Shown here piece after piece: positions 26,640 through 35,702 of a stretch of DNA of 64,000 bases. The DNA is from Candidatus Pseudomonas phytovorans. Its GTDB lineage: Bacteria; Pseudomonadota; Gammaproteobacteria; Pseudomonadales; Pseudomonadaceae. The stretch's first letter is position 1, and the number at the start of each line of letters is the position of its first letter. Position numbers and translations under genes: made by a program. The notes below the pieces were generated by a model, which saw nothing but the letters and a program-made list of their open reading frames with translations, did no database searches and had not been told where the DNA came from. The stretch spans positions 1,253,001-1,317,000 of the forward strand of contig CP119325.1 of assembly GCA_029202525.1 (NCBI GenBank), written 5' to 3'.

Positions 26640-26840
26640 CTTTATCCACAGAATCACTGCCCGGACATCAGTCCACGGCGACGCGCTCTAGGCGGGCGGT
26701 CGCGGCCAGCCATCCAACAGGATGCGCCAGGCCCCCGGGCTACACACCCTCCAGAAGACGGTGTGAGGTGAGCCGGTGCCACAAGTGCCGAGCACGGACG
26801 ACAATTTCAAAAGGGAGGCCCTGTGGCCTCCCTTTTTTCT
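26640..26840 (+). ncRNA. Candidate structured small RNA or leader
   Basis: About 200 non-coding bases between the Lrp gene and a secreted-protein gene. They can form successive hairpins: CATCC/GGATG capped by AACA (around 26710-26724), ACACC/GGTGT (26742-26764), GTGC/GCAC (26785-26795), ending in a strong terminator. No known RNA family was recognised (not 6S, SRP, tmRNA, RNase P, Rsm or Crc). It may be a free small RNA, or a leader whose terminator controls the gene at 26920. Confidence 0.35.
26809..26838 (+). terminator. Strong Rho-independent terminator
   Basis: A perfect 8-bp GC stem (26813-26820 with 26825-26832), loop CTGT, extended by AAAA/TTTT pairing, with six T residues at 26833-26838. 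It stands 80 bases before a start codon on the same strand and is not preceded by a same-strand gene. Confidence 0.88.
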
Positions 26841-26919
26841 GTCTGGAAATTTAATTGGCCTGTGTGGCCGTCACGGTAGACTGGCTGTAGTTGCCGTATT
26901 TTCTACCGAGAGGAACACC

Positions 26920-27756
26920 ATGAAGTCGCGCATCTGGCAGTTGGCAGGTGTTGGTTTGCTGGGTTTGAGCATCAGCCTGGGGGCCTTGGCTGAAGGGCCG
27001 GGTGAGGGGCATGGCGAACACGGGCAGCAGGGGCAGGCAGAAGGCACGCCCGGCCGCTCGCTGAACGCGCGCGACGAAGTGCGCCAGACCCAGCCGCCAA
27101 GGCAGGGCTACTACCAGGACATACCCCGGCGCCATGGCGATAACCGTCAATGGGAAGCCGGCGGCCCGGGGCAGCGCCCCGGTGGTGACTGGCAGGGGCG
27201 CCCGGATGGCCACGGCAATGGCTGGGGGCCTGGGCCCCAGTATCGCCCGGGGCACACGGTCGATCATTTCCCCGACCGCTACTGGAAAGTGCCTTACCGT
27301 GGTGCCGACTATTTCTACTCCGGGGGCTACTGGTATCGCCCGCATGGCGGCAGTTACATCGTGGTGACCCCGCCTTACGGCGTGCGGGTGAATTACCTGC
27401 CGCCCTATGCGCAGGAAGTCTGGCTGGGTGGTGCGATGTTCTTCCTGGTGGCCGACACGTATTACCAGTACCTGGCTGACAGCCAGGAGTATGTGGTGGT
27501 CAACCCGCCCGTCGCCGTCCCGGCGCCTGTACCGGTGGCACCCTCGAACGGTGGCTATGACGTGGTGGCGTATCCGATGAATGGCCAGGGAGAGCAACAG
27601 CAGGAGCAGGACCGTTACCAGTGCCACCGCTGGGCGGTGAGCCAGTCGGGCTTCGACCCGGCCACGGCGACCTATGCGCCGCCGGCCAATGTGCTCAGCC
27701 TTTACCAGCGGGCGCTGGGGGCCTGCTTCAATGGCCGAGGCTACAGTATCAACTGA
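26920..27756 (+). CDS. Secreted DUF6515-like protein
   Basis: 278 residues with a signal peptide (MKSRIWQLAGVGLLGLSISLGALA). Residues 25-125 are Gly/Gln/Arg/Pro-rich low complexity (GEGHGEHGQQGQAEG, GPGQRPGGDWQGRPDGHGNG). The folded core begins RYWKVPYRGADYFYSGGYWY and continues VVTPPYGVRVNYLPPYAQEV, resembling DUF6515 proteins of Pseudomonas. The C-terminus has a cysteine pair (RYQCHRWA and GACFNGRGY). Function unknown; a periplasmic or surface role is inferred only from the signal peptide. Good Shine-Dalgarno GAGAGGA before ATG 26920. Confidence 0.75.
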   Translation: MKSRIWQLAGVGLLGLSISLGALAEGPGEGHGEHGQQGQAEGTPGRSLNARDEVRQTQPPRQGYYQDIPRRHGDNRQWEAGGPGQRPGGDWQGRPDGHGNGWGPGPQYRPGHTVDHFPDRYWKVPYRGADYFYSGGYWYRPHGGSYIVVTPPYGVRVNYLPPYAQEVWLGGAMFFLVADTYYQYLADSQEYVVVNPPVAVPAPVPVAPSNGGYDVVAYPMNGQGEQQQEQDRYQCHRWAVSQSGFDPATATYAPPANVLSLYQRALGACFNGRGYSIN

Positions 27757-27792
27757 CCCGGATGTGCTGCCGGCGATAGGGCCCTTGCAGGT

Positions 27793-28662
27793 TTACACAG
27801 GGTCTGCGTGCACCATTACATCCGCCTGTGGATAACGCTGGCGGATCACCCGTGAGGCTTCCACGCACAGCCCATGCGCGTCATGCAGCGGCAACTGCCC
27901 CGGCAGCTCCAGGTGCAATTGCACGAACCACTGGTTGCCCGACACCCGTGTACGCAGGTCATGCACGCCTTTTACCCCTGGTATGGCCAAAACCAGTATG
28001 GTCATGTCCTCAGCAACATCGCCTGGCAGCTCCTGGTCCATCAGGATCGCCGTACTTTCGCGGGCAATCTGTAACGCGCTCCAGAGGATGTAGAAGGCGA
28101 TACCCAGACCGAACAGCGCATCCAGCTGTGGCCAGCCAAAGCGTGCAAGCAGCAGGGCTAGCAGGATACTGCTGTTCAGCAGCAGGTCCGAGCGGTAGTG
28201 CAGGGAGTCGGCCCGCACGGCGGTGGAGCCGGTCAGGCGAACGACCTTGCGCTGCAGTGCCAGCAGGGCAAGGGTGAGCCCCAGCGACAACAGCATCACC
28301 GCGATGCCGATGGCGGTGTCACCCAGTGGTTGCGGATTTTGCAGGCGCTCTACCGCCTGCACCCCGATCAGTACCGCACTGACGCCGATGAACAGCGCCT
28401 GCGCCATGCCGGCCAAGGCCTCGGCCTTGCCGTGACCGAAGCGGTGATCGTCGTCGGCCGGGCGCAAGGCGTAGTGCACGGCCAGCAGGTTGAGAAACGA
28501 GGCGACCGCATCCAGTGCCGAGTCGGTCAACCCGGCCAGCAGGCTGACCGAGCCGCTCAGCCACCAGGCCAGCGCCTTGCTCAGCACCAGGATACTGGCC
28601 ACCGCCAGTGAGGCGCGGGTGGCCAGGCGTAGCAGGCGCTTGTGTTCGGCCGGGGTGATCAT
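27793..28662 (-). CDS. Cation diffusion facilitator (FieF-like metal/H+ antiporter)
   Basis: Inner-membrane efflux protein for divalent metals such as zinc or iron. 289 residues, six membrane helices and a C-terminal cytosolic domain. Metal-site residues appear in LTDSALDAVASFLNL (helix 2) and HYRSDLLLNSS (helix 5); FGHGKAEALAGMAQ is the family linker. Close in pattern to E. coli FieF. Metal specificity cannot be told from the sequence alone. Confidence 0.92.
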   Translation of the reverse strand: MITPAEHKRLLRLATRASLAVASILVLSKALAWWLSGSVSLLAGLTDSALDAVASFLNLLAVHYALRPADDDHRFGHGKAEALAGMAQALFIGVSAVLIGVQAVERLQNPQPLGDTAIGIAVMLLSLGLTLALLALQRKVVRLTGSTAVRADSLHYRSDLLLNSSILLALLLARFGWPQLDALFGLGIAFYILWSALQIARESTAILMDQELPGDVAEDMTILVLAIPGVKGVHDLRTRVSGNQWFVQLHLELPGQLPLHDAHGLCVEASRVIRQRYPQADVMVHADPV

Positions 28663-28688
28663 CCGTGGTCAACGTCCGTATGTGGGGT

Positions 28689-29108
28689 TCAGGCTGCCGG
28701 TATCAGGCCCAGGCTGGCCAACTGCTCGACACTGCCGCGGTGCTGAATCAGCCGCGGGTCGTTCAGCGGCAGGCGCTGGCCCAGTTCGCTTTCGATAATG
28801 GCCTGCAACTTCAGGTTGTCGACCTTGCCGTCGGGGCTGACGGCATCGCGCAGCTTGGCCGGGTCGACCTGGGCGGTGTGCCCGCCCGGGTAATAGATGG
28901 CGCCGGTGGCAAAGTCGATACCGAAGGCGATCAACCCCGGGATCACATAGAACAGGATACCGATGGCGTCCATGGCGGCAACCACGGGGTCGATCTTGCC
29001 GCCGATCTGGCCGCGACGGTCTGGATAGAAGAGCGTGCCGCAGGCCGTCAGCTGGGTCAGCAAGGTGACGATGATGGCGCCGCCGATGACGCGGGATGGG
29101 ATGCGCAT
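28689..29108 (-). CDS. Putative lipoprotein of unknown function
   Basis: 139 residues with lipobox LTAC (cysteine at about residue 23) after MRIPSRVIGGAIIVTLLTQ. Then a GTLFYPDRRGQIGGKIDP segment, a hydrophobic stretch (AIGILFYVIPGLIAFGIDFA) that could be a membrane helix, and a polar tail. I do not recognise a functional domain. It sits 26 bases upstream of the cation-efflux gene and is probably transcribed with it. Confidence 0.75.
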   Translation of the reverse strand: MRIPSRVIGGAIIVTLLTQLTACGTLFYPDRRGQIGGKIDPVVAAMDAIGILFYVIPGLIAFGIDFATGAIYYPGGHTAQVDPAKLRDAVSPDGKVDNLKLQAIIESELGQRLPLNDPRLIQHRGSVEQLASLGLIPAA

Positions 29109-29225
29109 GTAAATCTCCGAGAAGGTATTCAGCAGGGCAAGCGAAGCGCCTGCGCCTGATGCTTAAGACCATGATAGAGCAGGCTGGGTTCGCCGTTATA
29201 CTCGCCAGATTGTTCGAGGACCACC

Positions 29226-31754
29226 ATGATTTCATTACCGATCGATGCCGTCTTGCCCGCTTTGCGCCAAGCCCTGGAAAAACGTGACGAAGCCGTGCTC
29301 GAAGCACCGCCCGGCGCCGGCAAGACCACTCGCGTGCCGCTGGCGCTGCTGAACGAGCCGTGGCTGGCCGGGCAGACCATTCTCATGCTCGAACCGCGGC
29401 GCCTGGCGGCGCGGGCGGCGGCTGAACGGCTGGCCAGTGAGCTGGGTGAGCAGGTGGGTGAAACGGTGGGCTATCGCATCCGCCTGGACAGCAAGGTCGG
29501 GCCGAAAACCCGTATCGAAGTGGTGACCGAGGGCATCCTTACCCGGCGGCTGCAAAGCGACCCGGCGCTGGAGGGTGTGGGCTTGCTGATCTTCGACGAA
29601 TTTCACGAACGCAGCCTGGATGCCGACCTGGCCCTGGCGCTAAGCCTCAATGGCCGCGAGCTGCTGCGTGACGACCCACCGCTGAAGATCATGCTGATGT
29701 CCGCAACCCTGGAAGGCGAGCGCCTGTCGCGGCTGCTGGACGGCGCTCCGGTGGTCAGCAGTGAGGGCCGCATGCACCCGGTGGACATCCGCTGGGGGCG
29801 GCCCTTCCAGCCGGGCGAGTTCATCGAGCCACGGGTAGTGGACAGCGTGCTGCAGGCACTGGCCGACCAAGCGGGCAGTGTGCTGGTGTTCTTGCCGGGC
29901 CAGGCCGAAATCCGCCGGGTCCACCAGAGCCTGCAGGAGGCACTGGGCGAGCGGCCGGAAATTCTGCTGTGCCCGTTGCACGGTGAACTCGACCTCAATG
30001 CCCAGCGCGCCGCCATCGACCCGGCGCCCAAGGGCCAGCGCAAGGTGGTGCTGGCGACTAACATCGCCGAGACCAGCCTGACCATCGACGGCGTGCGTGT
30101 GGTGATCGACGCAGGCCTGGCCCGGGTGCCGCGCTTCGACCCCGGCAGTGGCATGACCCGCCTGGACACTCAGCGTATCTCTCGTGCCAGTGCCACCCAG
30201 CGCGCTGGCCGCGCCGGCCGCTTGGAGCCGGGTGTGTGCTACCGGCTGTGGTCCGAGGCCCAGCATGACCAACTGGCTGCCCATGGCAGCGCCGAAATCC
30301 TCCAGGCCGACCTGGCCGGGCTGGCCCTGCAGCTCGCCCGCTGGGGCGTGGCACCGCATCATTTGCGCTGGCTGGACCAACCGCCCAGCGCGGCGTTTTC
30401 CCAGGCTCAGGACCTGCTGGCGCGGCTGGGTGCATTCAAACCGGGTAGCCGCGACACGCTCAGCGGTCACGGCCAGGCCATGGCCGAGCTGCCGGCTCAC
30501 CCTCGCATCGCCCATTTGTTGCTGCGTGGCCAGAGCCTGGGTCTGGCTGCCATGGCCTGCGATGTGGCGGCGTTGCTCGGTGAGCGGGATATCCTGCGTG
30601 GCGGCGGTGCCGACCTGCACAGCCGGCTGGCTTTGGTCAGCGGCGAGAGCAAGGCCAACCGTGGCGGTCAAGGTGGCGTACAGCGCGCCCGGCAGCTTGC
30701 GCGTCAGTACCGTGGCCTGCTGCGCGGCAAGGCCGGGGCCGCCGTTGCCGACCCCAACCATCCGCGTTGGCTTGGCGCCTTGCTGGCGCTTGCCTATCCC
30801 GACCGGGTCGCGCAGCAGCGGCGAGAGGGGGGCGCCGAGTATCGCCTGGCCAATGGCCGTGCAGCCTTGTTCGGCGAGGTCGATGCCTTGATGAAACACC
30901 CCTGGTTGGTGATTGCCGACCTGGGCAGCCGCCAGGGCCAGCGCGAAGAGCGCATCTACCTGGCGGCAGAATTCGACCCTGCGCTGCTTGATGATGTGCT
31001 GGCCGAGCAGGTCGAGTGTGTCGATCTACTCGACTGGGACGAGCGCGAGCAAGTGCTGCGGGCCGAACGCCAAACCAAGGTCGGTGAGCTGATACTGAGC
31101 CGCGAGCCCTTGACTGGCCTGAGTGATGACGCCCGCGCCAAAGCGCTGCTGGGACTGGTACGCCGCAAAGGCCTGAACCTGCTGACATGGACCCCCGAGC
31201 TGCGCCAGTGGCAGGCACGGGTGGCGCTGTTACGCCAGCTGGACCTGGACAAGGGCGGGCAGAGCGAATGGCCCGACCTGGGTGACGAGGCGCTGCTTGC
31301 CAGCCTGGAAGACTGGTTGCAGCCTTACCTGGGCAAAGTGTCCCGCCTTAGCCACTTCACCGCGCTGGACCTGCCGTCGCTACTGCGTAACCTGCTGCCC
31401 TGGCCGCTACCGCAACGGCTGGAAGAGCAGGCCCCCGCGCATTTGGCCGTGCCGTCGGGCTCCAACATCCGGCTGGACTACAGCGAAACCCCGCCGATTC
31501 TCGCCGTGCGCCTGCAAGAACTGTTTGGCCTGGCCGACACCCCGCGCATCGCCAATGGCCGCCAGCAGGTCAAGTTGCACCTGCTGTCACCGGCACGCCG
31601 GCCGGTGCAGGTGACTCAGGACCTGGCCAATTTCTGGCGCACCACCTATGCCGAGGTGAAGAAAGACCTGAAAGGGCGGTACCCCAAGCACTACTGGCCG
31701 GATGACCCGCTGGTGGCCGAGGCCACCGCGCGGGCCAAGCCTAGAGGCACCTGA
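29226..31754 (+). CDS. hrpB: ATP-dependent RNA helicase HrpB (DEAH family)
   Basis: 842 residues. DEAH-helicase motifs in order: PPGAGKTTRVPLALL (Walker A), LEPRRLAARAAAERLA, FDEFHERSLDADLAL (motif II reads DEFH, as in HrpB), MSATLEGERLS, LFLPGQAEIRR-type motif IV, TNIAETSLTIDGVRVVIDAG, and QRAGRAGRLEPGVCYRLW. The HrpB-specific C-terminal region ends LKGRYPKHYWPDDPL. Biological role in pseudomonads is little known. Its stop abuts the stop of the convergent yciC-like gene. Confidence 0.95.
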   Translation: MISLPIDAVLPALRQALEKRDEAVLEAPPGAGKTTRVPLALLNEPWLAGQTILMLEPRRLAARAAAERLASELGEQVGETVGYRIRLDSKVGPKTRIEVVTEGILTRRLQSDPALEGVGLLIFDEFHERSLDADLALALSLNGRELLRDDPPLKIMLMSATLEGERLSRLLDGAPVVSSEGRMHPVDIRWGRPFQPGEFIEPRVVDSVLQALADQAGSVLVFLPGQAEIRRVHQSLQEALGERPEILLCPLHGELDLNAQRAAIDPAPKGQRKVVLATNIAETSLTIDGVRVVIDAGLARVPRFDPGSGMTRLDTQRISRASATQRAGRAGRLEPGVCYRLWSEAQHDQLAAHGSAEILQADLAGLALQLARWGVAPHHLRWLDQPPSAAFSQAQDLLARLGAFKPGSRDTLSGHGQAMAELPAHPRIAHLLLRGQSLGLAAMACDVAALLGERDILRGGGADLHSRLALVSGESKANRGGQGGVQRARQLARQYRGLLRGKAGAAVADPNHPRWLGALLALAYPDRVAQQRREGGAEYRLANGRAALFGEVDALMKHPWLVIADLGSRQGQREERIYLAAEFDPALLDDVLAEQVECVDLLDWDEREQVLRAERQTKVGELILSREPLTGLSDDARAKALLGLVRRKGLNLLTWTPELRQWQARVALLRQLDLDKGGQSEWPDLGDEALLASLEDWLQPYLGKVSRLSHFTALDLPSLLRNLLPWPLPQRLEEQAPAHLAVPSGSNIRLDYSETPPILAVRLQELFGLADTPRIANGRQQVKLHLLSPARRPVQVTQDLANFWRTTYAEVKKDLKGRYPKHYWPDDPLVAEATARAKPRGT

Positions 31755-32411
31755 TTACGCCTCGGCTTCACCTTCCAGCAACGTGAACAGGCGGTACAGC
31801 ACCACGGTGCTGAACAGCTGAAGGAAGCCGCTGAGGCTGTCCATGGCCAGCTCCATGCCGGGTGATGGCTCGGGGAAGGCCATCAGCAGCAGCCCGTCGA
31901 TCAGCCAGATCGGTGCCAGCACCGCCACCACGCAGATCATGATGCGCATGAAGTGCCCGGTGGTCATGCGTGCGCTTTCGCGCATCGCCTGCACTACCGG
32001 CAGGCCGCGCAGCACCAGCAGGTACTCGGCGAACACCAGGTTGATCATGATCCACACCCCCGGGAAGATGAACAGCGCCAGGCCGGCCATGATCAGCAGC
32101 GAGCTGATCAGGATCAGCAAGGCCAGTTGCGGCCATAGCTGCAGGGCGCGGGCGAACAGGTCGCGCTTGCCGATGTCCTGGCCATTGCTGCGGGTGTGCA
32201 GGTAAAGAATCAGTGCCGCGCTGTACAGCGGGTAGAACAGCAGGCTCACCAGCATGCCGTAGGCCGGCGATGCCTGGTCGCCCAGTTGCTGGTACAGCAA
32301 CTGGGTGAGCAAGGCTTCCAGTACCACCAGCGGCAGGCACAGCTGGAGGATGCTCGGCAGGTGGCGGCGGAAGAAGTACAGGGAGTCGCGCAGAACGCTC
32401 AGCGGATTCAT
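31755..32411 (-). CDS. YciC/UPF0259-like membrane protein
   Basis: 218 residues, mostly hydrophobic: about six helices, including QLALLILISSLLIMAGLALF and FMRIMICVVAVLAPIWLIDG. The N-terminal NPLSVLRDSLYFFRRHLPSI is typical of YciC proteins. Function unknown; an inner-membrane location is clear. Convergent with hrpB with no spacer. Confidence 0.82.
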   Translation of the reverse strand: MNPLSVLRDSLYFFRRHLPSILQLCLPLVVLEALLTQLLYQQLGDQASPAYGMLVSLLFYPLYSAALILYLHTRSNGQDIGKRDLFARALQLWPQLALLILISSLLIMAGLALFIFPGVWIMINLVFAEYLLVLRGLPVVQAMRESARMTTGHFMRIMICVVAVLAPIWLIDGLLLMAFPEPSPGMELAMDSLSGFLQLFSTVVLYRLFTLLEGEAEA

Positions 32412-32578
32412 CAGTCAACATCGCATGGCAGTAAAAACAGGGGCCTAACTTTAGCCCAAAGCAGGCGCGCGGCTGTCACTTGCTGAAAAAAGTTTCACGG
32501 CGCCAGTGATTGAATCCCGTGCCGCTACACCCCATCTTTGACGCTGTCCGTTGTCCCGGTACCCCACGAGGTCGCCCC

Positions 32579-33343
32579 ATGAACACTGAAGAACAAACCC
32601 TGATCGACGGCCTGTTCGGCCGCATCAAGCAAGCCGAAGACCCAAACCAGCCGCGTGACGCGCAGGCTCAGGCGTGCATCGAGCAACACCTGAGCCAGCA
32701 GCCAGCGGCGCCTTACTACATGGCCCAGGCGATTCTGGTGCAGGAGGCCGCGATCAAGCGCCTCGACGAACAGAACAAGCAGCTGGAAGCCGAGTTGCAG
32801 CAGGCTCGGGCCCAGGCTCAGGCCGCACCAGCTGGCAACAGCGCGCCGGGTAATGGCGGCGGTGGCTTCCTGTCGAGCATTTTTGGTTCGGGTGGGCGCA
32901 GTACGGCTCCAGCCGCACAGCCGCAGCGTCCTGCTGCAGCCCCGGTGGCCTCGGGGGGTGGCTGGCGTGAACCGTCGGCCCCGGGCTTTTCCCAGCCACA
33001 AGCGCCGGCGCAGCAGCCTGGTTTTGGCGCAGCGCCGGCGCGCGGTGGTGCCAGCAGCTTCCTCGGTGGGGCCATGCAGACTGCAGCCGGTGTGGCCGGT
33101 GGTGTGTTGCTGGCGCAGGGCATCAGCAGCCTGTTCAACCACAACTCGCAGCCGGAAGAAGTGGTCGAGGTGATCAAGGAAGAGCCAACGCCAGCCAGTG
33201 ACAGCGGCGGCTGGAACGATCAGGGCGGGCAGCAGCAAGTGGCTGACAACGGTGGTTGGGGCAATGACCAGGGCGGTTATGCCGACACCGATTACGGCAG
33301 CGACGATGGCGGGTTCTTCTCGGACGACGATTCGTACGTCTGA
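32579..33343 (+). CDS. DUF2076 domain protein
   Basis: 254 residues. The N-terminal MNTEEQTLIDGLFGRIKQAE and YYMAQAILVQEAAIKRLDEQ are the DUF2076 signature, followed by a coiled coil, then a long Gly/Ala/Pro/Gln-rich region. A glycine-rich hydrophobic patch (GGAMQTAAGVAGGVLLAQGI) may enter membranes. The C-terminus is acidic with Asp/Gly repeats (GGYADTDYGSDDGGFFSDDD). No catalytic function known. Start at 32579 with GAGGT upstream; the longer frame lacks family sequence. Confidence 0.85.
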   Translation: MNTEEQTLIDGLFGRIKQAEDPNQPRDAQAQACIEQHLSQQPAAPYYMAQAILVQEAAIKRLDEQNKQLEAELQQARAQAQAAPAGNSAPGNGGGGFLSSIFGSGGRSTAPAAQPQRPAAAPVASGGGWREPSAPGFSQPQAPAQQPGFGAAPARGGASSFLGGAMQTAAGVAGGVLLAQGISSLFNHNSQPEEVVEVIKEEPTPASDSGGWNDQGGQQQVADNGGWGNDQGGYADTDYGSDDGGFFSDDDSYV

Positions 33344-33385
33344 CAGGTCTGGCATACTGCTGGCATTTCTGGGGGCGCGCCGCGC

Positions 33386-33460
33386 CCCTTTCGCGACGCA
33401 AGGCCGCTCCTACACGGGTACGCAATTCCCTGTAGGAGCGGCCTTGTGTCGCGAAAGGGC
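33386..33460. repeat. Inverted repeat pair of the TGTAGGAGCGGCC type
   Basis: Arms at 33386-33414 and 33431-33460 (one mismatch), 16 bases apart; a single hairpin structure between the DUF2076 and NYN genes. Confidence 0.85.
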
Positions 33461-33505
33461 TGCACAGCAGCCCCCTGCATTCCAGGCCGACCATGAGGTT
33501 CCCAG

Positions 33506-33985
33506 GTGAAAAAGATCGCGCTGTTCGCCGATGTGCAGAACCTCTACTACACCGTGCGCCAAGCCCACGGTTGCCATTTCAACTACACCGCCCTGTGGTC
33601 CGATGTAAGCCGCGAAGGGCAAATTGTTGAAGCGGTGGCCTATGCCATCGACCGTGGCGACAGCAAGCAACAGCAGTTCCAGCAGATCTTGCGCAACCTC
33701 GGGTTCGATGTGCGCCTCAAGCCCTTCATCCAGCGCAGCGATGGCTCGGCCAAAGGTGACTGGGATGTGGGCATTACCCTGGATGTGATCGATGCCGCTA
33801 GCCGGGTCGACCAGGTGGTGCTGGCCTCTGGCGATGGTGATTTCGACCTGCTGCTGGAACGGGTGATCCAGCGTCACGGTACAGAGGCCGTGGTGTATGG
33901 GGTGCCCGGGCTCACCGCATTGTCGCTGATCCGTTCGGCCACCCGTTATGTGCCCATCGAGGGTAAGCTGTTGCTCAAACACTGA
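33506..33985 (+). CDS. NYN-domain (LabA/PIN-like) putative ribonuclease
   Basis: 159 residues, essentially one NYN domain of the PIN nuclease superfamily. Conserved acidic residues are in LFADVQNLYY, KGDWDVGITLD and LASGDGDFDLLL, the usual metal-binding set. Such proteins process RNA; the substrate is unknown. Start is GTG 33506 with GAGG about 9 bases upstream. A DnaQ-type exonuclease gene starts 10 bases after the stop. Confidence 0.85.
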   Translation: MKKIALFADVQNLYYTVRQAHGCHFNYTALWSDVSREGQIVEAVAYAIDRGDSKQQQFQQILRNLGFDVRLKPFIQRSDGSAKGDWDVGITLDVIDAASRVDQVVLASGDGDFDLLLERVIQRHGTEAVVYGVPGLTALSLIRSATRYVPIEGKLLLKH

Positions 33986-33995
33986 GGCGCTGTTG

Positions 33996-34601
33996 ATGGA
34001 ACGTATTGCTGTAATCGACTTTGAAACCACCGGTATCTCCCCCGGAGCCGGCTGCCGTGCCACCGAAGTGGCGGTGGTAATGCTGGAAGACGGGCGCATT
34101 GTCGAGCGCTACCAGAGCCTGATGAACGCGGGCGTGCCAGTGCCGGCCTTCGTTGCCGGGCTGACCGGCATCACCACCGCCATGTTGCGCAGCGCGCCAC
34201 CGGTGGACAAAGTGATGAACGAAGTGGCCGAGTTTGTCGGGGGCACGCCGCTGCTGGCACACAACGCCGCGTTCGACCAGAAGTTCTGGGATTACGAACT
34301 GAGCCGTATCGGCCGCAGCCGCAGCCAGTCTTTCGCCTGTTCCCTGCTGCTGTCCCGGCGCCTGCTGCCGATGGCACCGAACCATAAGCTGGGCACCCTG
34401 ACCCGCTGGGCCGGCCTGCCGGATACCGGTACCGCGCACCGGGCCATGGCCGATGCCGAGATGGCTGCCAACCTGCTGCAACACCTGGTCGGCGAACTGC
34501 GCCAGGCCCACGGTATCCAGCAACTGTCCCACAGCCTGCTTTGCCGCCTGCAGAAAGTGCCTGCCGCGAAGGTGCGCGAAGCCCTGGCCAAGTTCCGCTG
34601 A
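33996..34601 (+). CDS. DnaQ-like 3'-5' exonuclease (DEDDh)
   Basis: 201 residues. ExoI is AVIDFETTGISPG, ExoII is LAHNAAFDQKFWDYE and ExoIII is HRAMADAEMAANLLQHLV, giving the four acidic residues and histidine of DEDDh exonucleases. Not the replicative epsilon subunit by length and context; related to stand-alone exonucleases of the DNA pol III epsilon superfamily. Start ATG 33996, 10 bases after the NYN stop, so the two are probably cotranscribed. Confidence 0.88.
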   Translation: MERIAVIDFETTGISPGAGCRATEVAVVMLEDGRIVERYQSLMNAGVPVPAFVAGLTGITTAMLRSAPPVDKVMNEVAEFVGGTPLLAHNAAFDQKFWDYELSRIGRSRSQSFACSLLLSRRLLPMAPNHKLGTLTRWAGLPDTGTAHRAMADAEMAANLLQHLVGELRQAHGIQQLSHSLLCRLQKVPAAKVREALAKFR

Positions 34602-34727
34602 GGTCCGCCAGAGCCCAAGCCGGACGCACCAAAAGTGTGCTGCTCATTTGAGCCGGTTCTGTAACGCAACTACACCCCGGCAGGCCGTTAAACTGAATTA
34701 CCCGTAAACGGATTTCGAGTTTTTCCC

Positions 34728-35648
34728 ATGCCTGCCTCCCGTCGCTTCCCGTTGTTGCTCATCGGTGCTTTCCTGGCCCTGTACCTGGTCTGGGGCTCTA
34801 CCTACCTGTTCATTCGTATCGGGGTGGAGAGCTGGCCGCCGATGCTCATGGCCGGGGTGCGCTTCCTGATTGCTGGCGGCCTGCTGTATGGTTTTTTGCG
34901 CTGGCGTGGTGCACCAGCGCCGACCTGGCCGCAGTGGCGAGCGGCAGGGGCAATCGGCTTTTTGCTGCTCAGCTGCGGCAACGGCGGCGTGACCGTGGCC
35001 GAGCATGCCGGGGTAGCGTCGGGCGTGGCGGCGCTGGCGGTGGCGACAGTGCCATTGTTCACCTTGCTGTTCGGCCTGTTGTTCGGTCACCGCAACTCCA
35101 GGCTGGAGTGGGCGGGCATCGCCCTGGGGCTGGTGGGTATCGGCCTGCTCAACCTGGGCTCCAACTTGCAGGCAAGCCCAATGGGGGCGGCGCTGATCAT
35201 TTTTGCGGCGGCGTCTTGGGCGTTCGGCTCGGTGTGGAGCAAGAGCTTGCCGCTGCCCCAGGGGCCCATGGCCAGCGCCGCAGAAATGCTCGTGGGTGGT
35301 GCGGTGCTGTTGCTGGGCAGCGTGTTGTCGGGCGAACGCATGACGCAGATGCCGACCGCCGCTGGTTGGGGCGCGCTGGCCTACCTGGTGTTCTTCGGCT
35401 CGATCCTGGCCTTCAGTGCCTACATGTACCTGCTCAAGCATGTGCGCCCGGCGGCCGCCACCAGCTATGCCTACGTCAACCCGGGGGTGGCGGTGTTGCT
35501 GGGCATCGTCTTTGCCGGTGAACAAATTGGCGCCGAAGAGTGCGTGGCCATGGCGGTTATCATTGGCGCGGTGGTACTGATCGGCCTGCCGCAGTGGCGC
35601 AAGGCACCTGAGCCAGTGCAGCCGTTGAAAGGCGAAATCTGCAAGTAA
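34728..35648 (+). CDS. EamA/DMT-family permease (YedA-like)
   Basis: 306 residues, ten hydrophobic helices in two EamA repeats (GSTYLFIRIGVESWPPM in the first; AALIIFAAASWAFGSVWSKS in the second). The sequence pattern follows E. coli YedA. Probably an exporter of amino acids or other metabolites; substrate unknown. About 50 bases separate it from the next gene. Confidence 0.88.
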   Translation: MPASRRFPLLLIGAFLALYLVWGSTYLFIRIGVESWPPMLMAGVRFLIAGGLLYGFLRWRGAPAPTWPQWRAAGAIGFLLLSCGNGGVTVAEHAGVASGVAALAVATVPLFTLLFGLLFGHRNSRLEWAGIALGLVGIGLLNLGSNLQASPMGAALIIFAAASWAFGSVWSKSLPLPQGPMASAAEMLVGGAVLLLGSVLSGERMTQMPTAAGWGALAYLVFFGSILAFSAYMYLLKHVRPAAATSYAYVNPGVAVLLGIVFAGEQIGAEECVAMAVIIGAVVLIGLPQWRKAPEPVQPLKGEICK

Positions 35649-35702
35649 GGGGGTGATGCGGTAAACTTGCCGCCTTCGCTGAACCCCCCTTACGGTATTG
35701 CC

